Source: Castellaniella sp049671645
GTDB lineage: Bacteria > Pseudomonadota > Gammaproteobacteria > Burkholderiales > Burkholderiaceae_B
Assembly: GCF_049671645.1 (NCBI RefSeq)
Contig: NZ_JBATVG010000015.1
Location: forward strand, 124,001-188,000
DNA: 64,000 nt
Direction: 5' to 3'
The notes beneath the pieces were generated by a model. It saw only the letters and a program-made list of their open reading frames with translations. It ran no database searches and was not told the origin of the DNA. A program made the translations under genes and the position numbers. This document shows positions 43,526 to 51,895 of the stretch, one piece after another. Each line of letters starts with the position of its first letter. The stretch's first letter is position 1.

Positions 43526-44341
43526 ATGGTGAACACCACAATGGCGAACACGATGACCGGCGCTCCGACCCGTTACCTCCGGGAACTCCGCGTGCTGGAG
43601 CAACTGGCCCATACCCAGCATTCACAGACACTGTCCATGCTGGCCCAGCGCCTGGATCTGCCCAAGACCTCGCTGATGCGCCTCCTGGCAACGCTGGTGG
43701 AGGCGGGTTTCGTCATCAAGGCGCCGGGTGAACAGGGTTTCCTGCCCGGGCCACGGGCAGCACGGTTGGCGGTCTCCATCCTGAGCACCCCGTACTTCTC
43801 CCGATCCGCGCGCGCCATCCTGTCGCAACTAGTGGGGGCCACCGGGGAAAGCTGCAACCTGACGGCCCTGGAAGGCGACAGCATGCGCTATCTGGAACGG
43901 GTGGAAACACACCATCCCCTGCGCCTGAGCATGGAGGTCGGAGCCCACGTTCCGCTGCACTGCACCGCCACAGGCAAGCTCATGCTCGCCTTCATGGACG
44001 ACGCCGCGCGTCAAGCCGTGCTGGATCGGATCACGCTGGCCAGCCACACGCCCAGGACGCTGACGCAGCGCGATGTCCTGGAACAGGACTTGGCGATCAC
44101 CCGCCAGCGGGGCATCGGCATCGACCACGAGGAATTCATCCTGGGCATGGTGGCCGTGGCCGTTCCGGTGTTCGATGGCAAGGGGCGCATGATTGCCGCC
44201 ATCGCCAGCCACGGCCCGACCGCCCGGGTCTTGCTGCCGTTCCTGCTCAACCAGATCCCCAGGATGCGGGACGCCGCCGAGCGCATGGAAAAGGTCTTTG
44301 CGGATACCGCCCTCTCGCCAACCCCGCCCGCTCACGACTGA
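43526..44341 (+). CDS. Second IclR-family transcriptional regulator
   Basis: A 271-residue IclR regulator. The winged helix is at about residues 20-75 (LRVLEQLAHTQHSQTLSMLAQRLDLPKTSLMRLLATLVEAGFV). The effector domain contains GESCNLTALEGDSMRYLERVETHHPLRLSMEVGAHVPLHCTATGKLMLAF and GIDHEEFILGMVAVAVPVFD. It diverges from the GMC gene with a 118-nt gap and is followed by the TauE-type gene after six bases. It likely controls the GMC/MHS pair, tauE or both. ATGs at 43526 and 43541 are both possible; neither has a clear ribosome site. Confidence 0.86.
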   Translation: MVNTTMANTMTGAPTRYLRELRVLEQLAHTQHSQTLSMLAQRLDLPKTSLMRLLATLVEAGFVIKAPGEQGFLPGPRAARLAVSILSTPYFSRSARAILSQLVGATGESCNLTALEGDSMRYLERVETHHPLRLSMEVGAHVPLHCTATGKLMLAFMDDAARQAVLDRITLASHTPRTLTQRDVLEQDLAITRQRGIGIDHEEFILGMVAVAVPVFDGKGRMIAAIASHGPTARVLLPFLLNQIPRMRDAAERMEKVFADTALSPTPPAHD

Positions 44342-44347
44342 GAATCC

Positions 44348-45076
44348 ATGGACCCGCACCTGCCCGCCATCGTGGCGATCCTGTTCGGCGCAACCTTCAT
44401 CCGTTCCGCCTTCGGTTTCGGCGAAGCGCTGATCGCAGTCCCTCTGCTCGCGTTCGTCATCCCCATCGAAGAAGCCGCGCCGGTGGTCGTGCTGATCTCC
44501 ATCACGATCGCGGCGCTCATCATCGCCCAGGACTGGCGCCAGATTCACATCGCCAGCGCCGGCAAGCTGTTCCTGGCGACGGTGGTCGGCACACCGCTGG
44601 GTTTATGGCTGCTGACCGCCGTGGACGGCGCCATCGTCACCGCGCTGCTGGCGACCGTCATCATCCTCTTTTCCACGTATTGCCTGCTGCGCCGCACACA
44701 GGCCGAATTGAAAAACGACCGTTATGCCTGGGGCTTCGGCTTCCTGGCCGGCATCCTGGGGGGCGCCTACGGCATGAGCGGCCCTCCTCTGGTGATCTAC
44801 GGTACTTTGCGGCGTTGGTCGCCCCAGCACTTCCGGGCCACGCTGCAGGGATATTTCCTGCCGGCCAGCATCCTGACCCTGCTCGGATATGGGATGACGG
44901 GCCTCTGGACCGGTTCCGTCACGTACTATTACCTCTGGGCCGCGCCGCCCGCCGTGCTGGCCAGCTTTCTGGGCCGCGCCGTGAACCGCCGCATGAAAGG
45001 CCCGGCCTTTCTGCGCTGGGTACACCTCGGCCTGATCGCCATCGGCGCCCTGCTGCTGGCCCGGACACTGGGATGA
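44348..45076 (+). CDS. TauE/SafE-family membrane exporter
   Basis: A 242-residue membrane protein with about seven hydrophobic segments and the duplicated TauE/SafE signature: FGATFIRSAFGFGEALIAVPLLAFV near the N-terminus and GFLAGILGGAYGMSGPPLVIYGTLRRW in the middle. The family is named for Cupriavidus TauE, a proposed sulfite/sulfoacetate exporter. Sulfite release by Xsc in the same window makes that role attractive. However, its nearest neighbours are an iclR and GMC oxidoreductase, not xsc, so export of another organic anion is equally possible. Confidence 0.85.
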   Translation: MDPHLPAIVAILFGATFIRSAFGFGEALIAVPLLAFVIPIEEAAPVVVLISITIAALIIAQDWRQIHIASAGKLFLATVVGTPLGLWLLTAVDGAIVTALLATVIILFSTYCLLRRTQAELKNDRYAWGFGFLAGILGGAYGMSGPPLVIYGTLRRWSPQHFRATLQGYFLPASILTLLGYGMTGLWTGSVTYYYLWAAPPAVLASFLGRAVNRRMKGPAFLRWVHLGLIAIGALLLARTLG

Positions 45077-45091
45077 CACGCGTCCGCGCTA

Positions 45092-45106
45092 TCATGGGCG
45101 CCAGTT
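45092..45106 (+). repeat. Right copy of the 15-nt direct repeat bounding the 31-45 kb block
   Basis: TCATGGGCGCCAGTT differs at one position from 30935-30949. It lies 25 nt upstream of the ygfZ start and 15 nt after the tauE-like stop. Confidence 0.6.
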
Positions 45107-45131
45107 CGATGTGGACTTTGTGGGATTCACC

Positions 45132-46049
45132 ATGGAAATTTTCGCCGCCGACGGCCTTCAGCCACTGCCCGAGTGCGCTCTCGTGCGCATCGAGGGGCCC
45201 GACGCCCTGTCGTTCCTGCATGGACAGCTCACCCATGCCATCACCGGCCTGAGCGGCGATCGGGCGGCGCCGGCCGCCTACTGCACGGCTCAGGGCCGCC
45301 TGCTGGCCAATGGCGTGCTGTGGCGGGCACAGGATGATTGCGTCATCTGGATGGTCGCGCGGGATCTGGCCGACGGCCTGATCCGACGCTTGCGCATGTT
45401 CGTGCTGCGCACCAAGGTCACGATCAGCCTGGACGAAGCCATGCAGATCGCCGGCGCCTGGGGCGCCGGCGCCATCCCGGCCTCGCTGCACGCGGCGCCG
45501 GCCTGGACGCGGGCCTCGACCGGGGGCGCCGACTGGATCATGGCGCCGATGTCCCGGGCGCAGCGGCCTGTGGCCTGGCGACTGGCCGATGCCGCCGTTC
45601 CGGATGAAGCCGGCGCGGCCCCGGGCGCCTGGCCCGCCCAGCGGCTGGCCGGCGGCTGGCCCTGGATCCAGGCGGCATCCCAGGATCTGTTCCTGCCGGC
45701 ATCCCTGGACATGGACCTCAACGGCACCATCGATTTCACCAAGGGTTGCTACCCCGGTCAGGAAGTCATCGCCCGCAGCCACTACCGGGGCACGGTCAAG
45801 CGCCGCCTGGCGTGCGGAACCGCAGCCTGGACGTCGGGCGCTCCCGCGCCGGGCCCCGCAACGGACCTGTATCCCGCCGGAGAGGCGGGAGGTCGGCCTT
45901 CAGGCCGCGTGATCGAATCGGCGGTCCACCGGGGCCTGCTGCACGTGGCGGCCGAAATCACGCTGTCGGACCTGCCGGCCATGCGCTATGCCGTGGGCGC
46001 GCCGGACGGCGCGGTATTGGACCTGCGCGCGCCGTCCGAGGCCGCCTGA
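45132..46049 (+). CDS. ygfZ: YgfZ folate-binding iron-sulfur cluster repair protein
   Basis: A 305-residue protein of the glycine-cleavage T-protein-like family. It helps maintain some Fe-S enzymes, including tRNA-modifying MiaB, in a folate-dependent way. The diagnostic KGCYPGQEVIARSHYRG motif (Cys essential in E. coli) is at about residues 202-218. The N-terminus has ALVRIEGPDALSFLHGQLTHAITGL. The ATG is chosen over a GTG at 45111 because the family begins near there. In related bacteria ygfZ is commonly next to mltG; here the two are 14 kb apart and divergent. Confidence 0.9.
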   Translation: MEIFAADGLQPLPECALVRIEGPDALSFLHGQLTHAITGLSGDRAAPAAYCTAQGRLLANGVLWRAQDDCVIWMVARDLADGLIRRLRMFVLRTKVTISLDEAMQIAGAWGAGAIPASLHAAPAWTRASTGGADWIMAPMSRAQRPVAWRLADAAVPDEAGAAPGAWPAQRLAGGWPWIQAASQDLFLPASLDMDLNGTIDFTKGCYPGQEVIARSHYRGTVKRRLACGTAAWTSGAPAPGPATDLYPAGEAGGRPSGRVIESAVHRGLLHVAAEITLSDLPAMRYAVGAPDGAVLDLRAPSEAA

Positions 46050-46075
46050 CCCGCAGGCCAGGCGGAGCGCGCCGT

Positions 46076-46969
46076 TCAGCGCGATTGGTGGTAGAGCTTC
46101 AGGATGCTGGAAAAATCCAGCTTTCCATTTCCCTGAGTGCTGTGCAGGGCGTACAGATTGCGGGCCAGCTCGCCCAGAGGGGTCGTAGCGCGCGACTGCA
46201 TGGAGGCCTCCGCCGCCAGCCCCAGGTCCTTGAGCATCAGATCCACGCCGAAGCCGCCCTCGTAATCGTGCGAAGCGGGCGCATGGTCCATGACGCCGGG
46301 CCAGGGATTGTAGAGTTCCGTCGCCCAGTTGCGCCCGGAGCTTTTGGCGATGATGTCCGACAGGGTTTTCGGGTCCAGGCCATTGGCCACACCCAGGGCC
46401 AGGGCTTCAGCCGTGCCGGCCATCTGGATGCCCAACAGCATGTTGTTGCAGATCTTCGCCACCTGCCCCGCCCCTGCGTCGCCGGCATGAAAGATGTTCT
46501 TGCCCATGACCTGCAGATACGGCCTGGCCGATTCCAGATCGGCATCCGCGCCGCCGACGATGAAGGTCAAGGTCCCTGCCACAGCCCCGCCCGTGCCGCC
46601 CGACACCGGCGCATCCAGCATGCGGATGCCGCATGCGGCCGCGGCCGCCGAGACCTTGCGGGCCGATTCCGGGGCGATCGTGCTGCATTCCAGCACCAGG
46701 GTCCCTTTGGCGATCGACTTCAACAGGCCCTTGTCCCCCAGATACAGCCCTTCGACGTGACGGCTGGCCGGCAGCATGGTGACGACCAGGTCGACTCCCG
46801 CCACAGCCTCGGCCGCCGTCGCGACTGCCGTGGCCCCGGCCTGAGTGGCGGCCTTCAGGGCTGCGGGCACCAGATCAAAGACCTTCAGGGCATGGCCCGC
46901 CTTCAGCAGGTTCTGCGCCATCGGGCCGCCCATGTGGCCCAGGCCGATGAAACCAATCGTGCTGCTCAT
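46076..46969 (-). CDS. mmsB: 3-hydroxyisobutyrate dehydrogenase
   Basis: A 297-residue NAD-dependent beta-hydroxyacid dehydrogenase of valine catabolism, converting 3-hydroxyisobutyrate to methylmalonate semialdehyde. The cofactor motif is IGFIGLGHMGGPMAQNLLKAGH, the substrate motif DAPVSGGTGGAVAGTLTFIVGG and the catalytic Lys is in GAGQVAKICNNMLLG. YEGGFGVDLMLKDLGLA is typical of HIBADH. It lies 43 nt after the acyl-CoA hydrolase gene, completing a run of three consecutive steps. Confidence 0.9.
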   Translation of the reverse strand: MSSTIGFIGLGHMGGPMAQNLLKAGHALKVFDLVPAALKAATQAGATAVATAAEAVAGVDLVVTMLPASRHVEGLYLGDKGLLKSIAKGTLVLECSTIAPESARKVSAAAAACGIRMLDAPVSGGTGGAVAGTLTFIVGGADADLESARPYLQVMGKNIFHAGDAGAGQVAKICNNMLLGIQMAGTAEALALGVANGLDPKTLSDIIAKSSGRNWATELYNPWPGVMDHAPASHDYEGGFGVDLMLKDLGLAAEASMQSRATTPLGELARNLYALHSTQGNGKLDFSSILKLYHQSR

Positions 46970-47012
46970 TGTGTGTCTCCTTGAAATTATTGTGGGGATT
47001 CGGTGAGAAGTG

Positions 47013-48182
47013 TCAGCCCCTGAGATCCGCCAGCGGATGCGCCTGCCCCGCAGGCCAGGGCTGCGCCAGGAAGCGCCTGACCCAGTCCGTCGTTGCCTGT
47101 TCCAGGGTGGCGGGCCGCCAGCGGGGGGACTTGTCCTTGTCGATCAGCAACGCGCGGATGCCCTCGCGGAAATCGGGTTCGGCGCAGCAGTGCAGCGACG
47201 CGACGTATTCCATGCGGAAGGTGTCCGCCAGAGACTGGCAGCGGGCCCGGCCCAGCAGGGTATGGCTCAGCCTTGCCGAACCCGGCGAACCAGCCAGGAA
47301 CGTCGCGGCGGCGCGCGCCAGCCAGGGATCGGCGTGGCGCTTCCAGGCCGCGATGGCGGCAGCGATCTGCAGCAGATCGGAGCGGCCGCAGGCGCGGCGG
47401 ATTTCAGTCGAATGTCGCTGCAAGGGGCCCGGTTCCGGAGTGTCCAGCGACAGGGCATCCAGCACCGTATCGACCTGCGCCGCGTGTTGGGCTGCGGCGC
47501 CGGACCAATCGACCGCGGCCAAGGCGTCGATCAGCGCATCGAAGCCATCCGCCGCGCAGACCCGATCCGCCAGGCCATAATGCAGACAGTCCGAGGCGCC
47601 CAGCTGGGCGCCCGTGAACGCCAGGAATTCGCCGATGCCGCGTGGCAGGCGGCTGAGCATCCAGGTCCCGGCTACGTCGGGATACAAGCCGATCGTGACC
47701 TCCGGCATGGCGAAGCGCGTGGTTTCCGTGACCAGGCGATGGCTGGCTCCCAGCATCAGTCCCACGCCCCCGCCCATGACAATGCCGTTGCCCCAGCACA
47801 GCACCGGCTTGGCGTATCGGTGGATCTGGTAATCGAGCCGATATTCGGTTTCAAAGAAACTGCGGGCATGGACGTTGGCCCAGGCGTCCGCCGGGGGACT
47901 GTCGAGCATGCTGTGGTAGAGCGCGTGCAGGTCGCCGCCCGCGCAAAACGCCTTGTCCCCCGCGCCATGCAATACGACGGCAGCGATCCGTTCGTCGTCG
48001 GCCCAGTCCTGCAGGCGGTCGTCCAGCAGGCGGCTCATGGCCAGGGACAGGCCATTGAGTGTCTGTGGACTGTTCAAGGTCGCCACGCCGATGCGTCGGC
48101 CATTGCGGCCGGCCACTTCCTGGAAAAGAACGGGGTCCGGCTGGAGTTCCGGGACAGTCTCGGCGGAATCGGGGGCGCTCAT
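47013..48182 (-). CDS. 3-hydroxyisobutyryl-CoA hydrolase / enoyl-CoA hydratase family protein
   Basis: A 389-residue crotonase-fold protein. ATLNSPQTLNGLSLAMSRLL, the oxyanion-hole segment GAGDKAFCAGGDLHALYHS and PVLCWGNGIVMGGGVGLMLGASHRLVTETTRFAMPEVTIGLYPDVAGTWML match the hydrolase subgroup (HIBCH). That subgroup is longer than hydratases because of the C-terminal ECH_2 extension, present here. In valine catabolism it releases 3-hydroxyisobutyrate from its CoA ester for the dehydrogenase encoded next. Its start overlaps the acyl-CoA dehydrogenase stop (ATGA). Confidence 0.86.
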   Translation of the reverse strand: MSAPDSAETVPELQPDPVLFQEVAGRNGRRIGVATLNSPQTLNGLSLAMSRLLDDRLQDWADDERIAAVVLHGAGDKAFCAGGDLHALYHSMLDSPPADAWANVHARSFFETEYRLDYQIHRYAKPVLCWGNGIVMGGGVGLMLGASHRLVTETTRFAMPEVTIGLYPDVAGTWMLSRLPRGIGEFLAFTGAQLGASDCLHYGLADRVCAADGFDALIDALAAVDWSGAAAQHAAQVDTVLDALSLDTPEPGPLQRHSTEIRRACGRSDLLQIAAAIAAWKRHADPWLARAAATFLAGSPGSARLSHTLLGRARCQSLADTFRMEYVASLHCCAEPDFREGIRALLIDKDKSPRWRPATLEQATTDWVRRFLAQPWPAGQAHPLADLRG

Positions 48183-49333
48183 CGCAGATCAGCCTCTTGG
48201 GTCAGGATGTGGCGCGCCACGATGACGCGCATGATTTCATTGGTGCCTTCCAGGATCTGATGCACGCGGGTGTCGCGCACCAGCCGTTCCAGCGGGTAGT
48301 CTTTCAGGTAGCCATAGCCGCCGTGGATCTGCTGCGCATCCAGGCAGGACTGGAAGCACAGATCCGTGGCGAAACGCTTGGCCATGGCGCAATAGGCGCT
48401 GGCCTGGGGATCGCCTTCATCCAGCTTGCTGGCGGCCAGCCGCACCATCTGGCGCGAAGCCACGACATTGGCCAGCAGGTCCGCCAGTTTGAACTGCAGC
48501 GCCTGGAAGTCCGCCAGGGGCCGGCCGAACTGGCGCCGTTCGCCCATGTAGCGCCGGGCGGCTTCATAAGCCCCCTGGGCGGCGCCCACCGAGCACGTCG
48601 CGATGTTGATGCGCCCGCCGTCCAGGCCCTTCATGGCGAAACGAAAGCCCTCGCCCTCTTCGCCCAGGCGGTTTTCCACCGGCACCCGGACGTTTTCGAA
48701 CGTGATGGGGCGCGTGGACTGGCTGTTCCAGCCCATCTTGTTTTCCTTGCGGCCGTAGGTGATGCCGGCGGCATCGGCCGGCACGACCAATGCGGAAATG
48801 CCGCGCGCGCCCTCGCCGCCCGTGCGGGCCATGACGACCAGCACATCGGTGTCGCCCGCACCCGAAATAAAGGCCTTGGCGCCGTTCAGCACATAGTGGC
48901 CGCCCTCGCGCCGCGCGCTGGTGACGAGCGATGCAGCGTCCGACCCCGAGCCCGGCTCAGTCAGGCAGTAGGAGGCGAGTTTTTCGCCGCTGGCCAGCAG
49001 CGGCCCCCAATGATCGCGCACGGCGGGCTGCGCCCAGCTGCCGATCATCCAGGTAGCCATATTGTGGATGGTGATGAACGCCGTGGTGGATGGATCCACC
49101 GCCGACATTTCCTCGAACACCAGGGTGGCGTCCAGGCGCGGCAGGCCCAGCCCGCCGATGGATTCCGGCGCATACATGGCGCAGAATCCCAATTCCCCGG
49201 CCTTGGCGAAGGCTTCGCGCGGAAAGATGTGTTCCTCGTCCCACCGGGCTGCGTGCGGGGCCAGTTCCCCCTGGGCGAATTCGCGGGCAGCCTGTGCAAA
49301 GGCCTGTTGTTCTTCGCTGAGGCGAAAATCCAT
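48179..49333 (-). CDS. Acyl-CoA dehydrogenase, probably isobutyryl-CoA dehydrogenase
   Basis: A 384-residue acyl-CoA dehydrogenase. The signatures are YCLTEPGSGSDAASLVTSA and QIHGGYGYLKDYPLERLVRDTRVHQILEGTNEIMRVIVARHIL, with the catalytic Glu in LEGTNE. The start MDFRLSEEQQAF is the usual family start. Being first in a tight unit with the HIBCH-type hydrolase and mmsB, it is best assigned to isobutyryl-CoA oxidation. The methylmalonate-semialdehyde dehydrogenase mmsA is absent, so the path is only partly encoded here. Confidence 0.87.
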   Translation of the reverse strand: MDFRLSEEQQAFAQAAREFAQGELAPHAARWDEEHIFPREAFAKAGELGFCAMYAPESIGGLGLPRLDATLVFEEMSAVDPSTTAFITIHNMATWMIGSWAQPAVRDHWGPLLASGEKLASYCLTEPGSGSDAASLVTSARREGGHYVLNGAKAFISGAGDTDVLVVMARTGGEGARGISALVVPADAAGITYGRKENKMGWNSQSTRPITFENVRVPVENRLGEEGEGFRFAMKGLDGGRINIATCSVGAAQGAYEAARRYMGERRQFGRPLADFQALQFKLADLLANVVASRQMVRLAASKLDEGDPQASAYCAMAKRFATDLCFQSCLDAQQIHGGYGYLKDYPLERLVRDTRVHQILEGTNEIMRVIVARHILTQEADLR

Positions 49334-49548
49334 GGTGTATGTCTCCGGATCTAGGGTGATCGCTGCCGCAAGGCGCGGGTAACGCCATCCGGCGCGGCCG
49401 GTCCTGGTCAAGGCCGGCCGCCGCGTCGCAGGCCTACTTTAGCACTTGGCGGCAGCGCCTGTTCGAATAGACTCACCTTAAATCAGCCCGGCCGGCATGG
49501 CTGTCAATCGGGCGACAATCCGCAGGACCGGCATCCGGACACACGCCT

Positions 49549-50562
49549 TCAAAAACCTTCCAGGACCGTCTTGCCGCACGCCCGGCCGCTTTCCTGCAGG
49601 GCGTGCGCCTGCTTCAGATTGTCGGCATTGATGGGATGCACGCGCTGCGTCAGCGTGCTGCGGATGCGGCCGGCATCCGCCAAGCGGGCGACTTCGTCCA
49701 GCACGCGGCCTTGCTCGCTCATGTCCGACGTGCCGAACAAAGAGCGGGTGAACATGAACTCCCAGTGAACCGATACGGACTTGCGCTTGAATCCACGGAT
49801 GTCCAGAGCGTCCGGATCGTCGATCAGTCCGAAGCGTCCCTGCGGAGCGATCAGCTCGGCCACGTCGGCCAGGTGTTGACCGGTGGCGGTCGTCGAAAAC
49901 ACGAAGGCCGGATCGCCCAGGCCCAGCGCGCGCAACTGCGCCGCCAACGGCTGGCGGTGGTTCACGACATGATCGGCCCCCAAGGACCGCACCCACTCCC
50001 GGGTTTCGGGACGGGACGCCGTGGCGATGACCGTCAGGTCAGTCAGCGCCTTGAGCAACTGGATGGCGATGGAACCCACGCCCCCCGCGCCCCCGATGAT
50101 CAGGACCGCATGCGCGGCGCCGGGCACCGGCCGGCGCACATCCAGGCGGTCGAAAAGCATTTCCCAGGCCGTCAGCGCCGTCAAGGGCAGCGCGGCGGCC
50201 TGGGCGTGATCCAGCGTCGCCGGCTTGCGTCCGACGATCCGCTCATCCACCGCATGGAATTCGCTGTTGGTGCCCGGCCGTGTCAAAGCACCCGCGTAAA
50301 AAACCTCGTCTCCTGGCTTGAAGCGGCTGACCTCGGAACCGACCGCAAGCACGCGACCGGAGGCATCCCAGCCCAGGACCTTCCAATCGGCGCCCTCGGG
50401 TTCCGCGCGCTGCCGGATCTTGGTATCCACCGGGTTGACGGAAACAGCCGCGATCTCCACCAGCAGGTCATGGCCTGCGAGGCCGGGTCGGTCCAACTCG
50501 ATATCCACAAGCGCATCCGGCCTGTCAATGGGGCCGGTCTGGCGATATCCGATGGCTTTCAT
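49549..50562 (-). CDS. MDR-family quinone oxidoreductase / zinc-binding-type alcohol dehydrogenase
   Basis: A 337-residue medium-chain dehydrogenase/reductase. The GroES-like N-terminal domain carries VSVNPVDTKIRQ (no zinc-ligand Cys at the usual site, as in quinone reductases). AQAAALPLTALTAWEMLFDRL is followed by the Rossmann motif VLIIGGAGGVGSIAIQLLKAL. It probably reduces quinones or enals with NADPH. It diverges from an HxlR-type regulator across about 105 nt, an arrangement also known for redox-responsive QorR/quinone reductase pairs. The ATG at 50562 is chosen; an upstream start adds ten residues. Confidence 0.84.
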   Translation of the reverse strand: MKAIGYRQTGPIDRPDALVDIELDRPGLAGHDLLVEIAAVSVNPVDTKIRQRAEPEGADWKVLGWDASGRVLAVGSEVSRFKPGDEVFYAGALTRPGTNSEFHAVDERIVGRKPATLDHAQAAALPLTALTAWEMLFDRLDVRRPVPGAAHAVLIIGGAGGVGSIAIQLLKALTDLTVIATASRPETREWVRSLGADHVVNHRQPLAAQLRALGLGDPAFVFSTTATGQHLADVAELIAPQGRFGLIDDPDALDIRGFKRKSVSVHWEFMFTRSLFGTSDMSEQGRVLDEVARLADAGRIRSTLTQRVHPINADNLKQAHALQESGRACGKTVLEGF

Positions 50563-50667
50563 GAGGACTCCTGCTTGTCTGGAAATGAACATACCTGCAG
50601 AATACTTTCATTCACCATTCTGTCTCTACGCACAAATTCAGCCCATAGTGACAAAAAGGATACTACG

Positions 50668-51060
50668 GTGGCCAAATCCAAACATTCACGCTTTGATTGC
50701 AGCCCCGGATGCGCGGTCGAAGCCGCCATCGGCCTCATCGAGGGCAAATGGAAATCCGTCGTGCTGTTCCATCTGCTGGGCGGGACGCTGCGTTTCAGCG
50801 AGCTTCGCCGCCAGATCGCCAATGTCTCGCCCCGCATGCTGACGCGCCAGTTGCGGGAACTGGAGGAAGACGGCCTCATCGAACGGACGGTCTACGCGCA
50901 GGTGCCGCCCAGGGTGGACTATTGCCTGTCCCCCCTGGGGCGCAGCATGGAACCCATCCTGCAGGCGCTGAAGGCCTGGGGGGACGAACACACCGGCCTG
51001 TACGGCAAGCCGCTGATGCCGGATCAACGCCCTGTCAAAGAAGCGCGTGCCGCACCGTGA
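50668..51060 (+). CDS. HxlR-family regulator, divergent from the MDR oxidoreductase
   Basis: A 130-residue winged-helix regulator starting at GTG after AAGGA. FDCSPGCAVEAAIGLIEGKWKSVVLFHLLGGTLRFSELRRQIANVSPRMLTRQLRELEEDGLIERTVYAQVPPRVDYCLSPLG is a textbook HxlR domain. Two cysteines (CSPGC, residues 11 and 15) near the N-terminus match the position of redox-sensing Cys in QorR-, HypR- and YodB-like members. It likely represses the divergent gene and releases it on quinone or electrophile stress; this is inference from family and position. Confidence 0.87.
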   Translation: MAKSKHSRFDCSPGCAVEAAIGLIEGKWKSVVLFHLLGGTLRFSELRRQIANVSPRMLTRQLRELEEDGLIERTVYAQVPPRVDYCLSPLGRSMEPILQALKAWGDEHTGLYGKPLMPDQRPVKEARAAP

Positions 51061-51090
51061 GGGGGCTTTCCGGGGACAGACCGTCCCCGG

Positions 51091-51384
51091 CTATCCGGGC
51101 CGCTTGCCCTCGCCCCGCCGATGAACGGCCCGGCGGCGGCGCGACTCCAGGGGATCGAACACCAGGGGGCGGCAAAGCTCGATGCGGTCGTTTTCATGCA
51201 GCACGCGCTGCGGGCCGCAGCGTTCTCCGTACACGCCCATCGCCAATGGCACGTCGGTGAATTCCGGAAACTCCCGGGCGAAGTCGCTCAGAGCGACGGC
51301 CTGCCCCGCCGTGACGCCTTCGGGGACATCGAGGCTCTGACGCCAAAGGCGCGTGGACGCGGCAAAGGCAAGCGACACGCGCAT
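51091..51384 (-). CDS. ratB: RnfH-family ubiquitin-fold protein (RatB)
   Basis: A 97-residue protein of the RnfH/RatB family (DUF167-independent ubiquitin-like fold): MRVSLAFAASTRLWRQSLDVPEGVTAGQAVALS and the conserved VYGERCGPQRVLHENDRIELCRPLVFDPLESRRRRA. It follows the ratA stop within a few bases. In E. coli the pair is called RatAB; the antitoxin role of RatB is not well supported and its function is uncertain. An ATG at 51396 would add four residues. Confidence 0.85.
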   Translation of the reverse strand: MRVSLAFAASTRLWRQSLDVPEGVTAGQAVALSDFAREFPEFTDVPLAMGVYGERCGPQRVLHENDRIELCRPLVFDPLESRRRRAVHRRGEGKRPG

Positions 51385-51385
51385 C

Positions 51386-51820
51386 TCAGCCCCCATAGAC
51401 CGCGTGAGCGCGCTGCGTGAATGAATCGATGAAACTGGTGGCGATGCGGTTGAACACCGGCCCGACCACGGCCGACAGGGCGCGGCTGGAAAAAGCGTAT
51501 TCCATGGTGTAGAGGACTTTGCAACCGTCTTCGCCCAGGGGCTGGAAGGCCCAGTGCCCCGTCAGATTGGAAAACGGCCCGTCCACCAGGTGAAAAACGA
51601 TCTTGTTCGGATAATCGTGGTCGTTGCGCGTGGTGAAGCTCTGGCGGATGCCGGCGAAATGAATCTGCACCGTGGCCTGCATGCCCTGTTCGTTCTGCCA
51701 CTGCACAGTGGCCCCGCCGCACCAGGGCATGAACTCGGGGTAACGCGCGACATCGGCCACCAGATCGAACATCTGGGCGCAACTGAAGGGGACGAGGACG
51801 GAGCGTTGAATCGAATGCAT
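51386..51820 (-). CDS. ratA: RatA/COQ10-like START-domain protein
   Basis: A 144-residue polyketide cyclase/START-like protein with the COQ10 signature: RSVLVPFSCAQMFDLVADVARYPEFMPWCGGATV and FFFS-like FSSRALSAVVGPVFNRIATSFIDSFTQRAHAVYG. The family includes E. coli RatA, reported to block ribosome subunit association, and mitochondrial COQ10, which binds ubiquinone. It is divergent from smpB with a 75-nt gap, a very stable arrangement in proteobacteria. The ATG gives MHSIQRS; an upstream TTG is less likely. Confidence 0.88.
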   Translation of the reverse strand: MHSIQRSVLVPFSCAQMFDLVADVARYPEFMPWCGGATVQWQNEQGMQATVQIHFAGIRQSFTTRNDHDYPNKIVFHLVDGPFSNLTGHWAFQPLGEDGCKVLYTMEYAFSSRALSAVVGPVFNRIATSFIDSFTQRAHAVYGG

Positions 51821-51895
51821 CGGCAAGACGGGCGGTTAGGCTAGAATGAAGGGATTTTATCAGTGCCAGCGCCCTTTTCGCGAAAGACCGGATCC

